The notes under the pieces were generated by a model. The model made no database searches and was not told where the DNA came from. It was given only the letters and a program-made list of their open reading frames with translations. Made by a program: the position numbers and the translations under genes. A stretch of 11,108 nucleotides of DNA from Candidatus Rokuibacteriota bacterium (lineage in GTDB: Bacteria; Methylomirabilota; Methylomirabilia; Rokubacteriales; CSP1-6): assembly GCA_016179165.1 (NCBI GenBank), contig JACORX010000228.1:1-11108 (forward strand), read 5' to 3'. Numbering within the stretch: the stretch's first letter is position 1; every line of letters begins with the position of its first letter. This document shows, piece by piece, positions 1 to 6,325 of this stretch.

Positions 1-65
1 CGCTCAAGCAGGCCTATGACGCCGCGGTCGAGATCGAGCGGGCCGTCGGCGCGGCGGCGCGCTGA
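1..65 (+). CDS. C-terminal tail of a probable TolC-family outer-membrane efflux factor (partial)
   Basis: An open frame entering from the left edge encodes LKQAYDAAVEIERAVGAAAR and stops at TGA 63-65. Seen: an amphipathic helix of the A-Y-x-x-A-x-x-E-I-E-R-A-V-G type. Family knowledge: TolC/CusC-type proteins commonly end in a helix of this pattern, and their genes often precede the RND adaptor gene. The adaptor follows about 160 bases later, which supports the reading. Only 20 residues are visible, so the family call rests on pattern and context. Confidence 0.5.
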   Translation, partial: LKQAYDAAVEIERAVGAAAR

Positions 66-68
66 GGG

Positions 69-212
69 ATGGAGGCTCCCATGCATCCAGACTACGAGCC
101 CGAGGGCGGGCGAGGCCGCCGGGCTCGCCTATGGATAGGCGCGGCGCTCGGCTTCACGGCGCCGGGCGCTGCAGTGGAAATCGACCGGGCGGCCGCCGAC
201 GGGGGCCGCTAG
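69..212 (+). CDS. small ORF, 47 aa, unknown function
   Basis: ATG at 69 (or ATG at 81) to TAG 210-212, lying between the outer-membrane factor tail and the adaptor gene. The product starts MEAPMHPDYEPEGGRGRRAR, followed by a short hydrophobic stretch (about residues 21-36) and a charged end. The APMHPDYEP segment recalls the CPMHP motif of the heavy-metal-binding domain found with RND adaptors, but the cysteines of that motif are absent. It could be a small membrane peptide, a decayed metal-binding leader or a chance ORF. Its stop lies 10 bases before the adaptor ATG, so translational coupling is possible. Confidence 0.3.
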   Translation: MEAPMHPDYEPEGGRGRRARLWIGAALGFTAPGAAVEIDRAAADGGR

Positions 213-222
213 AGAGGTGGCT

Positions 223-1494
223 ATGCACGTGGAGACGGACGACAGCATGAGCCAATCGCCGCGCGGCGGCGGGCGCGGGAGGATCGCCCGGGCCTCCCTG
301 GCCGGGCTGGTGGCACTAAGTCTGATCGCGCTCGGGGCGGCCGGCGCCACGGTGGTACTTCGCCGTACGGAGGGGGCACGGGCCCCGGCGGTCGCGACCC
401 CCGCGGCGCCGGCGCTCGCGCCCGCGGAACCGGCCGGGGATGTCGAGGTGGTGCTCTCACCGGAGGCGCTCGCGCGGGCCGGGATCAAGACGGCGCCCGT
501 CACCGCCAGCGGCTCAGGCCTCTCCGTCAGCGTCCCGGGCAGCGTGATGCCGAACGCGTACCGCGAGGTCAAGGTCACCCCGATCGCCGGAGGCATCGTC
601 ACCAAGGTGCACGTCGAGCTGGGGGCACCGGTCCGGCGAGGCACGCCGCTCATCACGGTGTTCAGCACCGAGCTGGCCGATGCCCAGACTCGGTATCTCT
701 CGCTGTCGGCGATGCTGGAGGCCGATCACAAGAAGCTCGGGCGCGCGCAGCAGCTCGTGGAGATCGGCGCGGCGAGCCGCCAGGAGCTCGAGGAGATCAC
801 CGCTGTCCACGAGAGCCGCGCCACCGAGGTCGAGGCCGCGCGTCAGCGGCTCGTCCTGCTGGGGCTGTCGCCGAGTCAGGTGCAGGCCCTCAAGAGCGTC
901 AGCCAAGTGGTCTCGACCATCGTGGTGCCGGCGCCCATCAACGGGATCATCACCGCTCGCTCGGCCAACCTCGGCCAGGTGGTCGCCATGGGCCAGGAGC
1001 TGATCTCGGTGACGGACCTCTCGGAGGTCTGGGTCATCGGCGATATCTACGAGCAGGATTTCAAGACGGTCAGCGTCGGCTCGGAGGCCGCCATCACGAC
1101 CCCGGCCTATCCCGATCTTGTCCTCCGGGGCCGCGTGACCTACATCGACCCCCGCGTCGATCCGCAGGCGCGGACAGCCAAGGCTCGCATTGAGGTCCCG
1201 AACGCGGACGGCCGTCTTCGGCTGGGGATGTACGTGACGGTGAGCTTCAGCACGCCCGGCAAGAGCGCGGTCGTCGTGCCGCGCTCTGCTGTTCAAGCCA
1301 TCGGGGATCGGCACGTCGTCTTCGTGGCGGCAGAGGGCGAGGACGGCAAGTTCATCCAGCGGCAGGTCCGGCTAGGATCCCTGACCGGCGGCTCCTACAC
1401 GGTCTTGAGCGGACTCCGCGCTGGCGACACGGTCGTCACCGAGGGCAGCTTCTTTCTCCGGGCCGAAGCGCTCCGGAACACCCCGTCCGGGTAG
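223..1494 (+). CDS. RND efflux periplasmic adaptor subunit, CusB/HlyD (MFP) family
   Basis: This is the membrane-fusion subunit that links an inner-membrane RND pump to a TolC-like channel, most often for Cu/Ag or Co/Zn/Cd. At 423 aa it is full length. It has an N-terminal membrane anchor or signal (about residues 24-45) and an Ala/Pro linker. Next come the barrel and lipoyl half (SVPGSVMPNAYREVKVTPI, GGIVTKVHVELGAPVRRGTP), a helical hairpin (about 140-220), the second lipoyl half (VVPAPINGIITARSANLGQVV) and a beta-barrel with a membrane-proximal domain (VVVPRSAVQAIGDRHVVFVA). I chose ATG 223 because GAGAGG lies at 212-217; GTG 217 and ATG 247 are alternatives. No RND pump gene follows, so the pump would have to lie upstream or elsewhere. 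Substrate is not readable from sequence; the copper-rich context suggests Cu/Ag. Confidence 0.9.
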   Translation: MHVETDDSMSQSPRGGGRGRIARASLAGLVALSLIALGAAGATVVLRRTEGARAPAVATPAAPALAPAEPAGDVEVVLSPEALARAGIKTAPVTASGSGLSVSVPGSVMPNAYREVKVTPIAGGIVTKVHVELGAPVRRGTPLITVFSTELADAQTRYLSLSAMLEADHKKLGRAQQLVEIGAASRQELEEITAVHESRATEVEAARQRLVLLGLSPSQVQALKSVSQVVSTIVVPAPINGIITARSANLGQVVAMGQELISVTDLSEVWVIGDIYEQDFKTVSVGSEAAITTPAYPDLVLRGRVTYIDPRVDPQARTAKARIEVPNADGRLRLGMYVTVSFSTPGKSAVVVPRSAVQAIGDRHVVFVAAEGEDGKFIQRQVRLGSLTGGSYTVLSGLRAGDTVVTEGSFFLRAEALRNTPSG

Positions 1495-1547
1495 GAACCG
1501 CATATGACCGGGGGACTGCTCGCACGACCGATGAGGAGATTGACACG

Positions 1548-1774
1548 ATGAACCGAGACGATCAGACAGCAGCGGCAAAGGACGTGGTGGCGCTCTGCTC
1601 GGATCCGGCGCGACCCTTCTTCCCTACTTGGCCATTCCGGCCTGCCCGCTGGTGATGTTCTTCGTGGTGCGGGCCATGCACAGCCACCGGATGCAAGACC
1701 CCGCGAAACGCGATGACGAGTCCGGCCAGAGACCGTCGTGCGCGTCAGCCGGTACCAGTACGGACAATCGCTGA
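1548..1774 (+). pseudogene. frameshifted remnant of a small membrane protein, paralog of the gene at 4199-4741
   Basis: A GAGGAG SD at 1533-1538 precedes ATG 1548, which reads MNRDDQTAAAKDVVALC and then runs into an unrelated frame ending at about 1653. From about 1595 a different frame (stop TGA 1772-1774, no start codon of its own) encodes ALLGSGATLLPYLAIPACPL followed by VMFFVVRAM. The intact gene at 4199-4741 has ALLGAGAAALPVLAVLACPL followed by AMFFLMRAM, so the match is clear. The N-terminal YHS-like cysteine domain of the intact copy is absent, so both a deletion and a frame change are needed. I infer a decayed duplicate; a sequencing indel could explain the frame change but not the missing domain. 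Confidence 0.55.
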
Positions 1775-1783
1775 GAGTCGGCG

Positions 1784-2398
1784 ATGGGCCGGAAGGCGTC
1801 GAAAGTGCGCCCGACCTCGCGCCGCAAGAGTCGTCGCGGCCGGAAGTGGCTGACGATGATCGCGGCGCTGGGGCTGCCCCTTGGCTTTGGGGTAGCCTAC
1901 CTCGGCTGGACCTATGGCTGGACCAACGCGACGGCAAAGGGCTACCCGGCTCCCCCGTTCGTGCTCCCCGACCACGAGGGTCGGCCGGTGGTCCTGGCCG
2001 ACTATCTGGGGCGGAAGCCGGTGGTGCTCGTCTTCTACATGACGTACGGCTGAGCGAGCTGTCGCGTCCAGCTCGGGAAGCTGCGGTCGGAGGTGGGACG
2101 GATCCGGAGCCTTGGGGCGGAGGTTGTGGCGGTCAGCAGCGACCGAACCGAGGATGTGCGCCGGATGGCAGCGGAGCTGGGATTCGCGTTCCCCGTCCTC
2201 TCGAATCCGTCGCTGGACGTGATCTACCTCTACAGCATGAAGGGTCCAATGTCGACGATGGCCGATATGGGATATGTCCTGATCGATGCGGCCGGCTTCG
2301 TGCGGCTCCGCCAGGTCGACCACCGGTTTGGAGAGCACGCTGACGAGATCGTGGAGCATCTTCGGGGGATGACCCAGGCGAAGGCAGGTTCGCCGTGA
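1784..2398 (+). CDS. membrane-anchored peroxiredoxin-like redoxin, probable selenoprotein (in-frame TGA = Sec90)
   Basis: Reading through the in-frame TGA at 2051-2053 gives a single 204-aa protein. It has a basic N-terminus, a membrane anchor (about residues 22-45) and an AhpC/TSA redoxin domain (about 54-200). The segment before TGA is RKPVVLVFYMTYG and the one after is ASCRVQLGKLRSEV. Family knowledge: AhpC/TSA redoxins have VLVFY-x-x-x-W-C-x-x-C-R-x-Q-L here, so TGA falls on the catalytic Cys and gives U-A-S-C with Cys93 as the likely resolving residue. Downstream residues match the family (VVAVSSDRTEDVRRMAAELG, FPVLSN, MGYVLIDAAG). Both halves are in one frame, with a SECIS-like hairpin just after the TGA. 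Expected role: thiol or peroxide reduction outside the membrane. The stop overlaps the next gene's GTG. A headless second copy lies at 3089-3301. The alternative, two separate genes, would leave neither half with an active site. Confidence 0.85.
2066..2086 (+). promoter_or_regulatory. candidate bacterial SECIS hairpin for the TGA at 2051
   Basis: The core stem CAGCT (2069-2073) pairs with AGCTG (2079-2083) around the loop CGGGA (2074-2078). Extra pairs at 2066-2068 are possible if C2084 is bulged. The loop starts 21 nt after the TGA and has G as its second base, which fits the bacterial SECIS pattern of a UGA-to-loop distance of roughly 16-37 nt with a G in the first two loop positions. A competing perfect 7-bp stem, 2055-2061 with 2069-2075, has its loop only 9 nt from the TGA and fits less well. 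Confidence 0.6.
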
Positions 2399-2835
2399 GG
2401 CCAGCGCGGACCATCGCACGTCTCCTGGCGGTTGCGCTGCCGCTCTACTTCGTGTGGGAGATGCTCCAGGCACCGGCGTTCACGGGGATGCCCGAAGGCT
2501 GGTTGGCAGCGACCGCTGTATGTGCACTGGCCGCGGCGGGCGACGGGGTCATCGTGCTGGTGGTGTTCGCCGTCGGCGCGCTCGCCTTTCGCGACGCGCG
2601 GTGGTTCGTGCCGCCGCGGCCCGGCCGGCACACCACAGTCGTCCTGCTGGGGGTCGCGATCCAGGTAGCCGTCGAGTGGGTGATGGTCCACCGACTCGGC
2701 CGGTGGGGCTATCAGCCGAGTCAGCCACTGGTGCCGCTACTCGGGATCGGCATCCTGCCATTTCTCCAGCCGGTGGTGCTCCTTCCCCTGACGCTCTGGA
2801 TCTTCACCCCCTGGGAGGCGCGGGCAACCAGTTGA
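2395..2835 (+). CDS. uncharacterised multi-pass membrane protein, 146 aa
   Basis: GTG 2395 overlaps the stop of the upstream redoxin (GTGA), so the two are translationally coupled. Four hydrophobic segments are visible at about residues 5-23, 37-60, 79-97 and 111-138. Recognisable landmarks are FVWEMLQAP at the end of the first helix, AAGDGVIVLVVF in the second, and EWVMVHRLGRWGYQPSQPL before the last. These conserved-looking polar residues (E, D, H, R) suggest a functional membrane protein, but I do not recognise a named family. Coupling to a selenium redoxin suggests that it either serves as a membrane electron partner or shares its regulation. Confidence 0.75.
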   Translation: MRPARTIARLLAVALPLYFVWEMLQAPAFTGMPEGWLAATAVCALAAAGDGVIVLVVFAVGALAFRDARWFVPPRPGRHTTVVLLGVAIQVAVEWVMVHRLGRWGYQPSQPLVPLLGIGILPFLQPVVLLPLTLWIFTPWEARATS

Positions 2836-3088
2836 CTCGTCCTCCCCGCTGGGAGTGCGCACGTCGCACGGTGAGCCGCACCGGCCTGCATAAGATGGGC
2901 CGCCGCTGCGCGCCCCGATCCATGTGCGCCGCAGCGGGCCAAGGGGGTGAATCGATAGATGGCGCGATACGGACCGTTTGACTCTTCTGTTGAATCCGTT
3001 AGGCTAAGAGACGAGAGAAGCAGGACATGCTCACTATTCGAAAGGTGATTAGTCGTGCAGAGGTTCGCGGTCTAATGGCCGCGTTAGT
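2836..3088 (+). other. intergenic stretch with lower GC and a weak promoter-like element
   Basis: No convincing gene is present. From about 2950 the composition is visibly less GC-rich than the flanks. TTGACT at 2978-2983 is followed after 16 bases by TAGGCT at 3000-3005, a good -35 but a poor -10 for a sigma70-type promoter. A 25-codon reading frame starts at ATG 3027, but it resembles nothing I know. The right end, about 3088, is where homology to the redoxin begins abruptly, so this stretch probably contains a recombination or deletion junction. Confidence 0.3.
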
Positions 3089-3301
3089 GTGGCGACGGAC
3101 TTAGGCCTCGATTTTCCGGTGCTCTCCGACTCGTCGATGGAGGTGATTGGTCGCTACTGGATGAAGGGCGCTGGAATGCCGATGGCCGACATGGGGTATG
3201 TCGTTATCGACCGCGCCGGGCGCGTGCGCATGCGCAAGATCGACCGGATGTTCGGCGAACACATCGGAGAGATCGTTCAGACGCTCAAGGAGGCCGCATG
3301 A
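3089..3301 (+). pseudogene. N-terminally truncated copy of the peroxiredoxin-like redoxin
   Basis: From GTG 3089 the frame encodes LGLDFPVLSDSSMEVIGRYW, then MKGAGMPMADMGYVVIDRAG and MFGEHIGEIV. This closely parallels the C-terminal third of the redoxin at 1784-2398 (LGFAFPVLSN, MADMGYVLIDAAG, RFGEHADEIV). Everything upstream of that point is missing: the membrane anchor, the strand before the active site and the U-x-x-C motif. I could not find these in any upstream frame. The stop overlaps the next ATG (ATGA at 3298-3301), so the coupling of the original operon is preserved. I infer a redoxin duplicate beheaded by deletion or recombination near 3088; a short expressed domain is possible but could not be catalytic. 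Confidence 0.7.
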
Positions 3302-3567
3302 GGACGAAGACGGGGATCCGAACAGGGATCATGGTAGGAATCGTCGCCGCGTCGGTCGTGGCCATAGCTGGACTCAGCATGGCCGTCGAGCCACCGGCGT
3401 TCGAGCACGTGCACGCGCTGGCGCTGACGGCGGACGGGCAGACGCTGTTCCTGGGTGCCCACGCTCCTACGCCGTCTTCGTGGCGCCGGCTCTGCTTGTG
3501 GCACGCGGTAGGGATGCCCGATGACACAGGTGCTGGAGGACGACGACACAGCGTGAGGAGTGGGTGA
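3298..3567 (+). pseudogene. N-terminal fragment of a BNR/YCF48-like (F510_1955-type) exported protein
   Basis: ATG 3298 overlaps the stop of the truncated redoxin. Residues 1-30 form a signal peptide or anchor (IMVGIVAASVVAIAGLSMAV), followed by PPAFEHVHALALTADGQTLF and LGAH. The last part is the first blade of a BNR-type beta-propeller, where H-V-H-x-L-A and L-F-L-G-x-H would normally lead into a GLFRSxDGGxxW segment. Instead, from about 3466 the sequence becomes an unrelated Arg/Ser/Gly-rich tail to TGA 3565-3567. At 89 aa it is far shorter than the usual roughly 250-350. A matching C-terminal BNR fragment sits at 4768-4917, so a propeller gene may have been split. Confidence 0.55.
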
Positions 3568-3611
3568 AGCCTTGGAGTGTTCGGGACACGAACTCCCGAG
3601 GAGGTACGGCC

Positions 3612-4016
3612 ATGAAAGAGATCAAAGCGTACATCAGGCGCGACGAGGTCAATGAGGTAGTGGAGAAGCTTGACGACGCAGGCGCCCCCGGCGTAGCGGT
3701 CATCGACATTCATCCACTGGGCTATGGGTACGAGGGCAACCCCTTTGCACCCCACCGCGCGGGGCTGGCCGACCGATATCGACACCTCAAGATCGTCAAG
3801 CTCGAGATCATGTGCGCGGACGACGAGGTCGAGCCGCTGGTCCGGGTCATCCAAGCGCACTGCTGTACGGGCAACCGTGGCGACGGGATGATCTTCGTGT
3901 CGAACGTCGTCGATGCTATCAGGATTTGCGAGGGGGCGCGCGGCGAGGCGGCGTTGCGCGATATCCGGAGGCCCAAGGACGACGAAGGCACTCCGCGCGC
4001 TGGGACGGTCGCGTAA
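3612..4016 (+). CDS. P-II family signalling protein (GlnB/GlnK-like, metal-efflux-associated type)
   Basis: A strong SD (AGGAGG at 3599-3604) precedes ATG 3612. The product is 134 aa, somewhat longer than the usual 112. It has the P-II start MKEIKAYIRRDEVNEVVEKL, a central strand (HLKIVKLEIMCADDEVEPLV), the nucleotide-binding B-loop TGNRGDGMIFV (residues 86-96) and the C-loop AIRICEGARGEAAL. The T-loop region (about 37-57, GYGYEGNPFAPHRAGLADRY) lacks the canonical Y-R-G around the uridylylated Tyr51, so control by GlnD is unlikely. Family knowledge: a divergent P-II subgroup is encoded beside RND heavy-metal pumps, matching the adaptor gene in this window. Likely a trimeric cytoplasmic sensor of ATP/ADP or a small ligand; its partner is unknown. 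The extra C-terminal tail is charged and may be disordered. Confidence 0.85.
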   Translation: MKEIKAYIRRDEVNEVVEKLDDAGAPGVAVIDIHPLGYGYEGNPFAPHRAGLADRYRHLKIVKLEIMCADDEVEPLVRVIQAHCCTGNRGDGMIFVSNVVDAIRICEGARGEAALRDIRRPKDDEGTPRAGTVA

Positions 4017-4198
4017 CGCGGATACGAGCTTGCGGCGTGGATCCCGGTGGCCGGTGCTCTCTTTGGGAAACTGGCGAGCGGACGTCGCGCGCGGGGTCCA
4101 GCGACCGGGTCCCAGAGCCTCGGGAGGAGTCCCGCCGGCCACGCCAGATGTGTGGGGCGTGAGTGAAAGGGCCTAGGCTCCCAGGAGGAGTGAACGTC

Positions 4199-4741
4199 AT
4201 GACCAAAGACCAGGACCTAACCAAAGACCGGGACATAGGACGAGCACTCAAGGGCCCGGAGACGACGAATGGGTCCGAGCCCGTCGATGACGGTCGTGCG
4301 TATTGCGGGTTCTGCGGCATTGACTTGGCCAGCGAAGCGATTCCCAGCCGGCAATTCGGGCTGCCGTTTTGCAGTGAGGTCCACGCGGAGGTGTTCGCCC
4401 GGGAGGTGCGCGCGGCGAGAGTTGCAGGCGTCGCTGCCGCCGGGAACGGGGGAGAGCGCCAGTCGGTCGGCGCGCCTGACCGTGCGCACGGAAAGCGCTG
4501 GGACCTCAAGCGTCTGCTGAAGTTGGCAGCCTGCTGGATCCTGCCGATCCTGGCCGTGGTCTTTCTGGCCGGGGACGGCGCTGCTCTACTCGGCGCCGGA
4601 GCGGCGGCCTTGCCGGTGCTGGCGGTGCTCGCATGCCCACTCGCGATGTTCTTCCTGATGCGCGCGATGGCAGGTCATGAGGACGGCGAGGGGAAGTCAA
4701 AGAAGTCGCCACTTCCCGGATCTCACGACAGCGGTCGCTGA
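4199..4741 (+). CDS. YHS-like cysteine domain plus C-terminal membrane hairpin protein
   Basis: AGGAGG at 4183-4188 fixes ATG 4199 (180 aa); an upstream GTG at 4163 is less likely. Residues 35-66 (AYCGFCGIDLASEAIPSRQF, then FCSEVHAEVF) look like a small treble-clef or YHS/TRASH-type metal-binding module with Cys36, Cys39 and Cys58 plus His62. Such domains occur with copper and heavy-metal transport proteins. Residues 104-155 form two hydrophobic segments (LLKLAACWILPILAVVFLAG and LPVLAVLACPLAMFFLM), the second with a CPL motif similar to DUF2933-type small proteins. The tail is basic and hydrophilic. Probably an inner-membrane metal-binding accessory of the efflux locus. A decayed paralog of the hairpin part lies at 1548-1774. 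The 180 bases before it hold no gene I can support. Confidence 0.65.
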   Translation: MTKDQDLTKDRDIGRALKGPETTNGSEPVDDGRAYCGFCGIDLASEAIPSRQFGLPFCSEVHAEVFAREVRAARVAGVAAAGNGGERQSVGAPDRAHGKRWDLKRLLKLAACWILPILAVVFLAGDGAALLGAGAAALPVLAVLACPLAMFFLMRAMAGHEDGEGKSKKSPLPGSHDSGR

Positions 4742-4767
4742 ACAGGCGTCCTCAGGGAGCATCGGCG

Positions 4768-4917
4768 ATGAGATGGAAGCCCGTGGTGAGCGCCTTCAGG
4801 AACATGGCGGCGGTCGCTGTCAACGCGTAATGGCCTCTCGGGGTCTACGCAGCGATGGAGGATGGGCGACGCTACCAGAGCGCCGGTGGCGGAAAGACGT
4901 GGCACATCCAGCGATAA
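4768..4917 (+). pseudogene. C-terminal fragment of a BNR/YCF48-like protein with an internal stop
   Basis: One frame reads MRWKPVVSAFRNMAAVAVNA, then TAA at 4828-4830, then WPLGVYAAMEDGRRYQSAGG followed by GKTWHIQR and TAA at 4915-4917. The segment after the stop is a good BNR or Asp-box blade (L-Y-A-A-x-E-D-G-R-x-x-x-S-x-G-G-K-T-W), and the part before it (W-K-P-V, A-V-A-V-N) fits the preceding strands of the same blade. The rest of the propeller is missing. Family knowledge: F510_1955-type proteins end this way. It may be the other end of the gene whose beginning is at 3298. It overlaps the proposed start of the multicopper oxidase. Confidence 0.5.
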
Positions 4918-6293
4918 GGAAGGAAGGCCTCTCACGTCGGCAGTTCATTAGCCTGGCGGCGCTCAGTGGTAGCGCAGCCGTCGCCGCCTCCGTGCTCTCC
5001 AGCACTAGAGCAGCCGGCGGAGGGACTCGCGAAATCCATCTCGAAGCGCGTGAGGTGAGCTGGGAGTTGGCCCCGGGCAAGGTCATCAAGGCCATGGCCT
5101 ACAACGGGCAGGTGCTTGGACCCGAGATTCGAATCAAGGAAGGGGAGCGTGTGCGCATCGTCCTCCGGAATGCGCTCGGCGAGCCCACCACGGTCCGCTG
5201 GCACGGTGTCGACGTGCCGAACGCCATGGACGGAGTGCCCGGTCTCACCCAGAAGCCCGTGCCGCCGGGCGGGACCTTCATCTGCGAGTTCGAGGCCCGC
5301 CCAGCGGGCACGCGCTGGTACCACACCCACTTTCAGGAGCATCGGCAGATGGATTTGGGCCTCGCGGCGCCGTTGATCATCGAGCCCACCGGGGCCGGAG
5401 CCGTTTGCGTTCGACCGCGAGTACACACTCGTCCTCGACGACTGGGCGACGGGGACCGGCAGGCCTGTCCCCTCGACGGACGAGGGCACCGCCGGGGTTC
5501 AGGGTGGCCGTGGGGGCATGATGGGCGGGATGCGAGGAATGATGAGCGGCGGCATGCGCGGGATGATGGGGGGATGATGGGTGGCCGGGGCAGGGGCGGC
5601 AGGATGGGCGGCGCCGACGAGCCGCCTACGACACGATGACCATCAATGGCAAGGCGTATCCGGCCACCGAGCCCCCTCAGGGTCCGGGCCGGTGAGCGGC
5701 TGCGGGTGCGGCTGATCAACGCCAGCGCCGAGCACACGCACGTTATTCGCCTGGCGGGCCACCGACTGAGCGTGACTCACACCGACGGCAATCCGCTCGT
5801 CCGGCCGGTGGAAGTGGACACACTCCCGATCGCGCCGAGCGAGCGCTATGACGTCCTGGTCACGGCGGGCCAGCCGGGCGCCTGGTTCCTCTACTGCGCC
5901 GCTCCCGGCCATGCGGCCGCCGGCGAACAGGCCCTCGTCGTTTATGAGGGCCGCGAAGGCGTCAAGCCCGAGGCGCCCGCCGAAGGCGTTTTCGGTCTCT
6001 CAGCGTGGCAGTACGGCCTGGGCCGGGGCCGGGCAGTGCTTCCCCGGCCGTCGTGCCAGGAGCGGAGCTTCGACCTCACCCTGGGCGGCGGGATGATGGG
6101 CTCTGAGGTCTGGACCATCAACGGCAAGCAGTACGACGACCGCAACTTGGTCCATCTGGCCCTGATGCTCCTCTCGTCCGTGCAGTTCGGCCAGCTCAAG
6201 AGCCGCACGATCCAGTCGTGCCTGGGCAACTGCACCGACTTTCAGAGCATCATCGCCACGCTGGCTACCTCACAGCTGGGAAAAGAGCGCTGA
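4899..6293 (+). pseudogene. Tat-exported multicopper oxidase with four frame breaks and no third cupredoxin domain
   Basis: A twin-arginine signal (LSRRQFISLAALSGSAAVAA) leads into a first cupredoxin domain with the copper motifs TVRWHGVDVPNAMDG and TRWYHTHF. The domain-2 features are FDREYTLVLDDW and, later, TMTINGKAYPATEP, RVRLINASAEHTHVIRLAGH and APSERYDVLV. The frame changes four times: one extra G at 5391-5394, one base short at 5568-5573 (poly-G), one short near 5622, and one extra C at 5672-5676. They cancel, so the last part returns to the first frame. Between them lies a Met/Gly-rich copper-type segment (about 5518-5600). After WTINGKQY (about 6110) the sequence no longer matches the family and stops at 6293, so the C-terminal domain with the type-1 copper site is absent. 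Start is uncertain (GTG 4899, ATG 4830 or ATG 4677). I infer a decayed copper oxidase; homopolymer sequencing errors could explain the frame breaks but not the missing domain. Confidence 0.75.
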
Positions 6294-6313
6294 CCCATAG
6301 GTTCCTCTTTCCC
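6278..6313. terminator. inverted repeat between convergent genes, possible bidirectional terminator
   Basis: GGGAAAAGAG (6278-6287) can pair with CTCTTTCCC (6305-6313) with one bulged A, giving a 9-bp stem around a 17-base loop. It sits where the plus-strand oxidase remnant and the minus-strand operon converge. The loop is long and there is no clear T-tract on either strand, so the call is tentative. Confidence 0.3.
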
Positions 6314-6325
6314 GCGTTGCACGCG

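Noticed and set aside
2051..2053. Nonsense mutation or sequencing error as the cause of the in-frame TGA
   Set aside because: The same class of position is hit in three different families with SECIS-like hairpins and intact downstream domains; chance is a poor explanation, though reads should still be checked.
2055..2075. Perfect 7-bp hairpin CGAGCTG/CAGCTCG with loop TCGCGTC directly after the TGA
   Set aside because: Its loop starts only 9 nt after the TGA, too close for the usual bacterial SECIS spacing; the overlapping hairpin at 2069-2083 fits better. It could still be an alternative fold.
3027..3104. 25-codon ORF from ATG 3027 beginning MLTIRKVISRAEVRG
   Set aside because: Too short, no recognisable homology, and it runs into the truncated redoxin in another frame.
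4828..4830. In-frame TAA in the BNR fragment as another recoded codon
   Set aside because: TAA is not a Sec or Pyl codon, the position is not a redox residue, and most of the gene is missing, so simple decay is the better reading.
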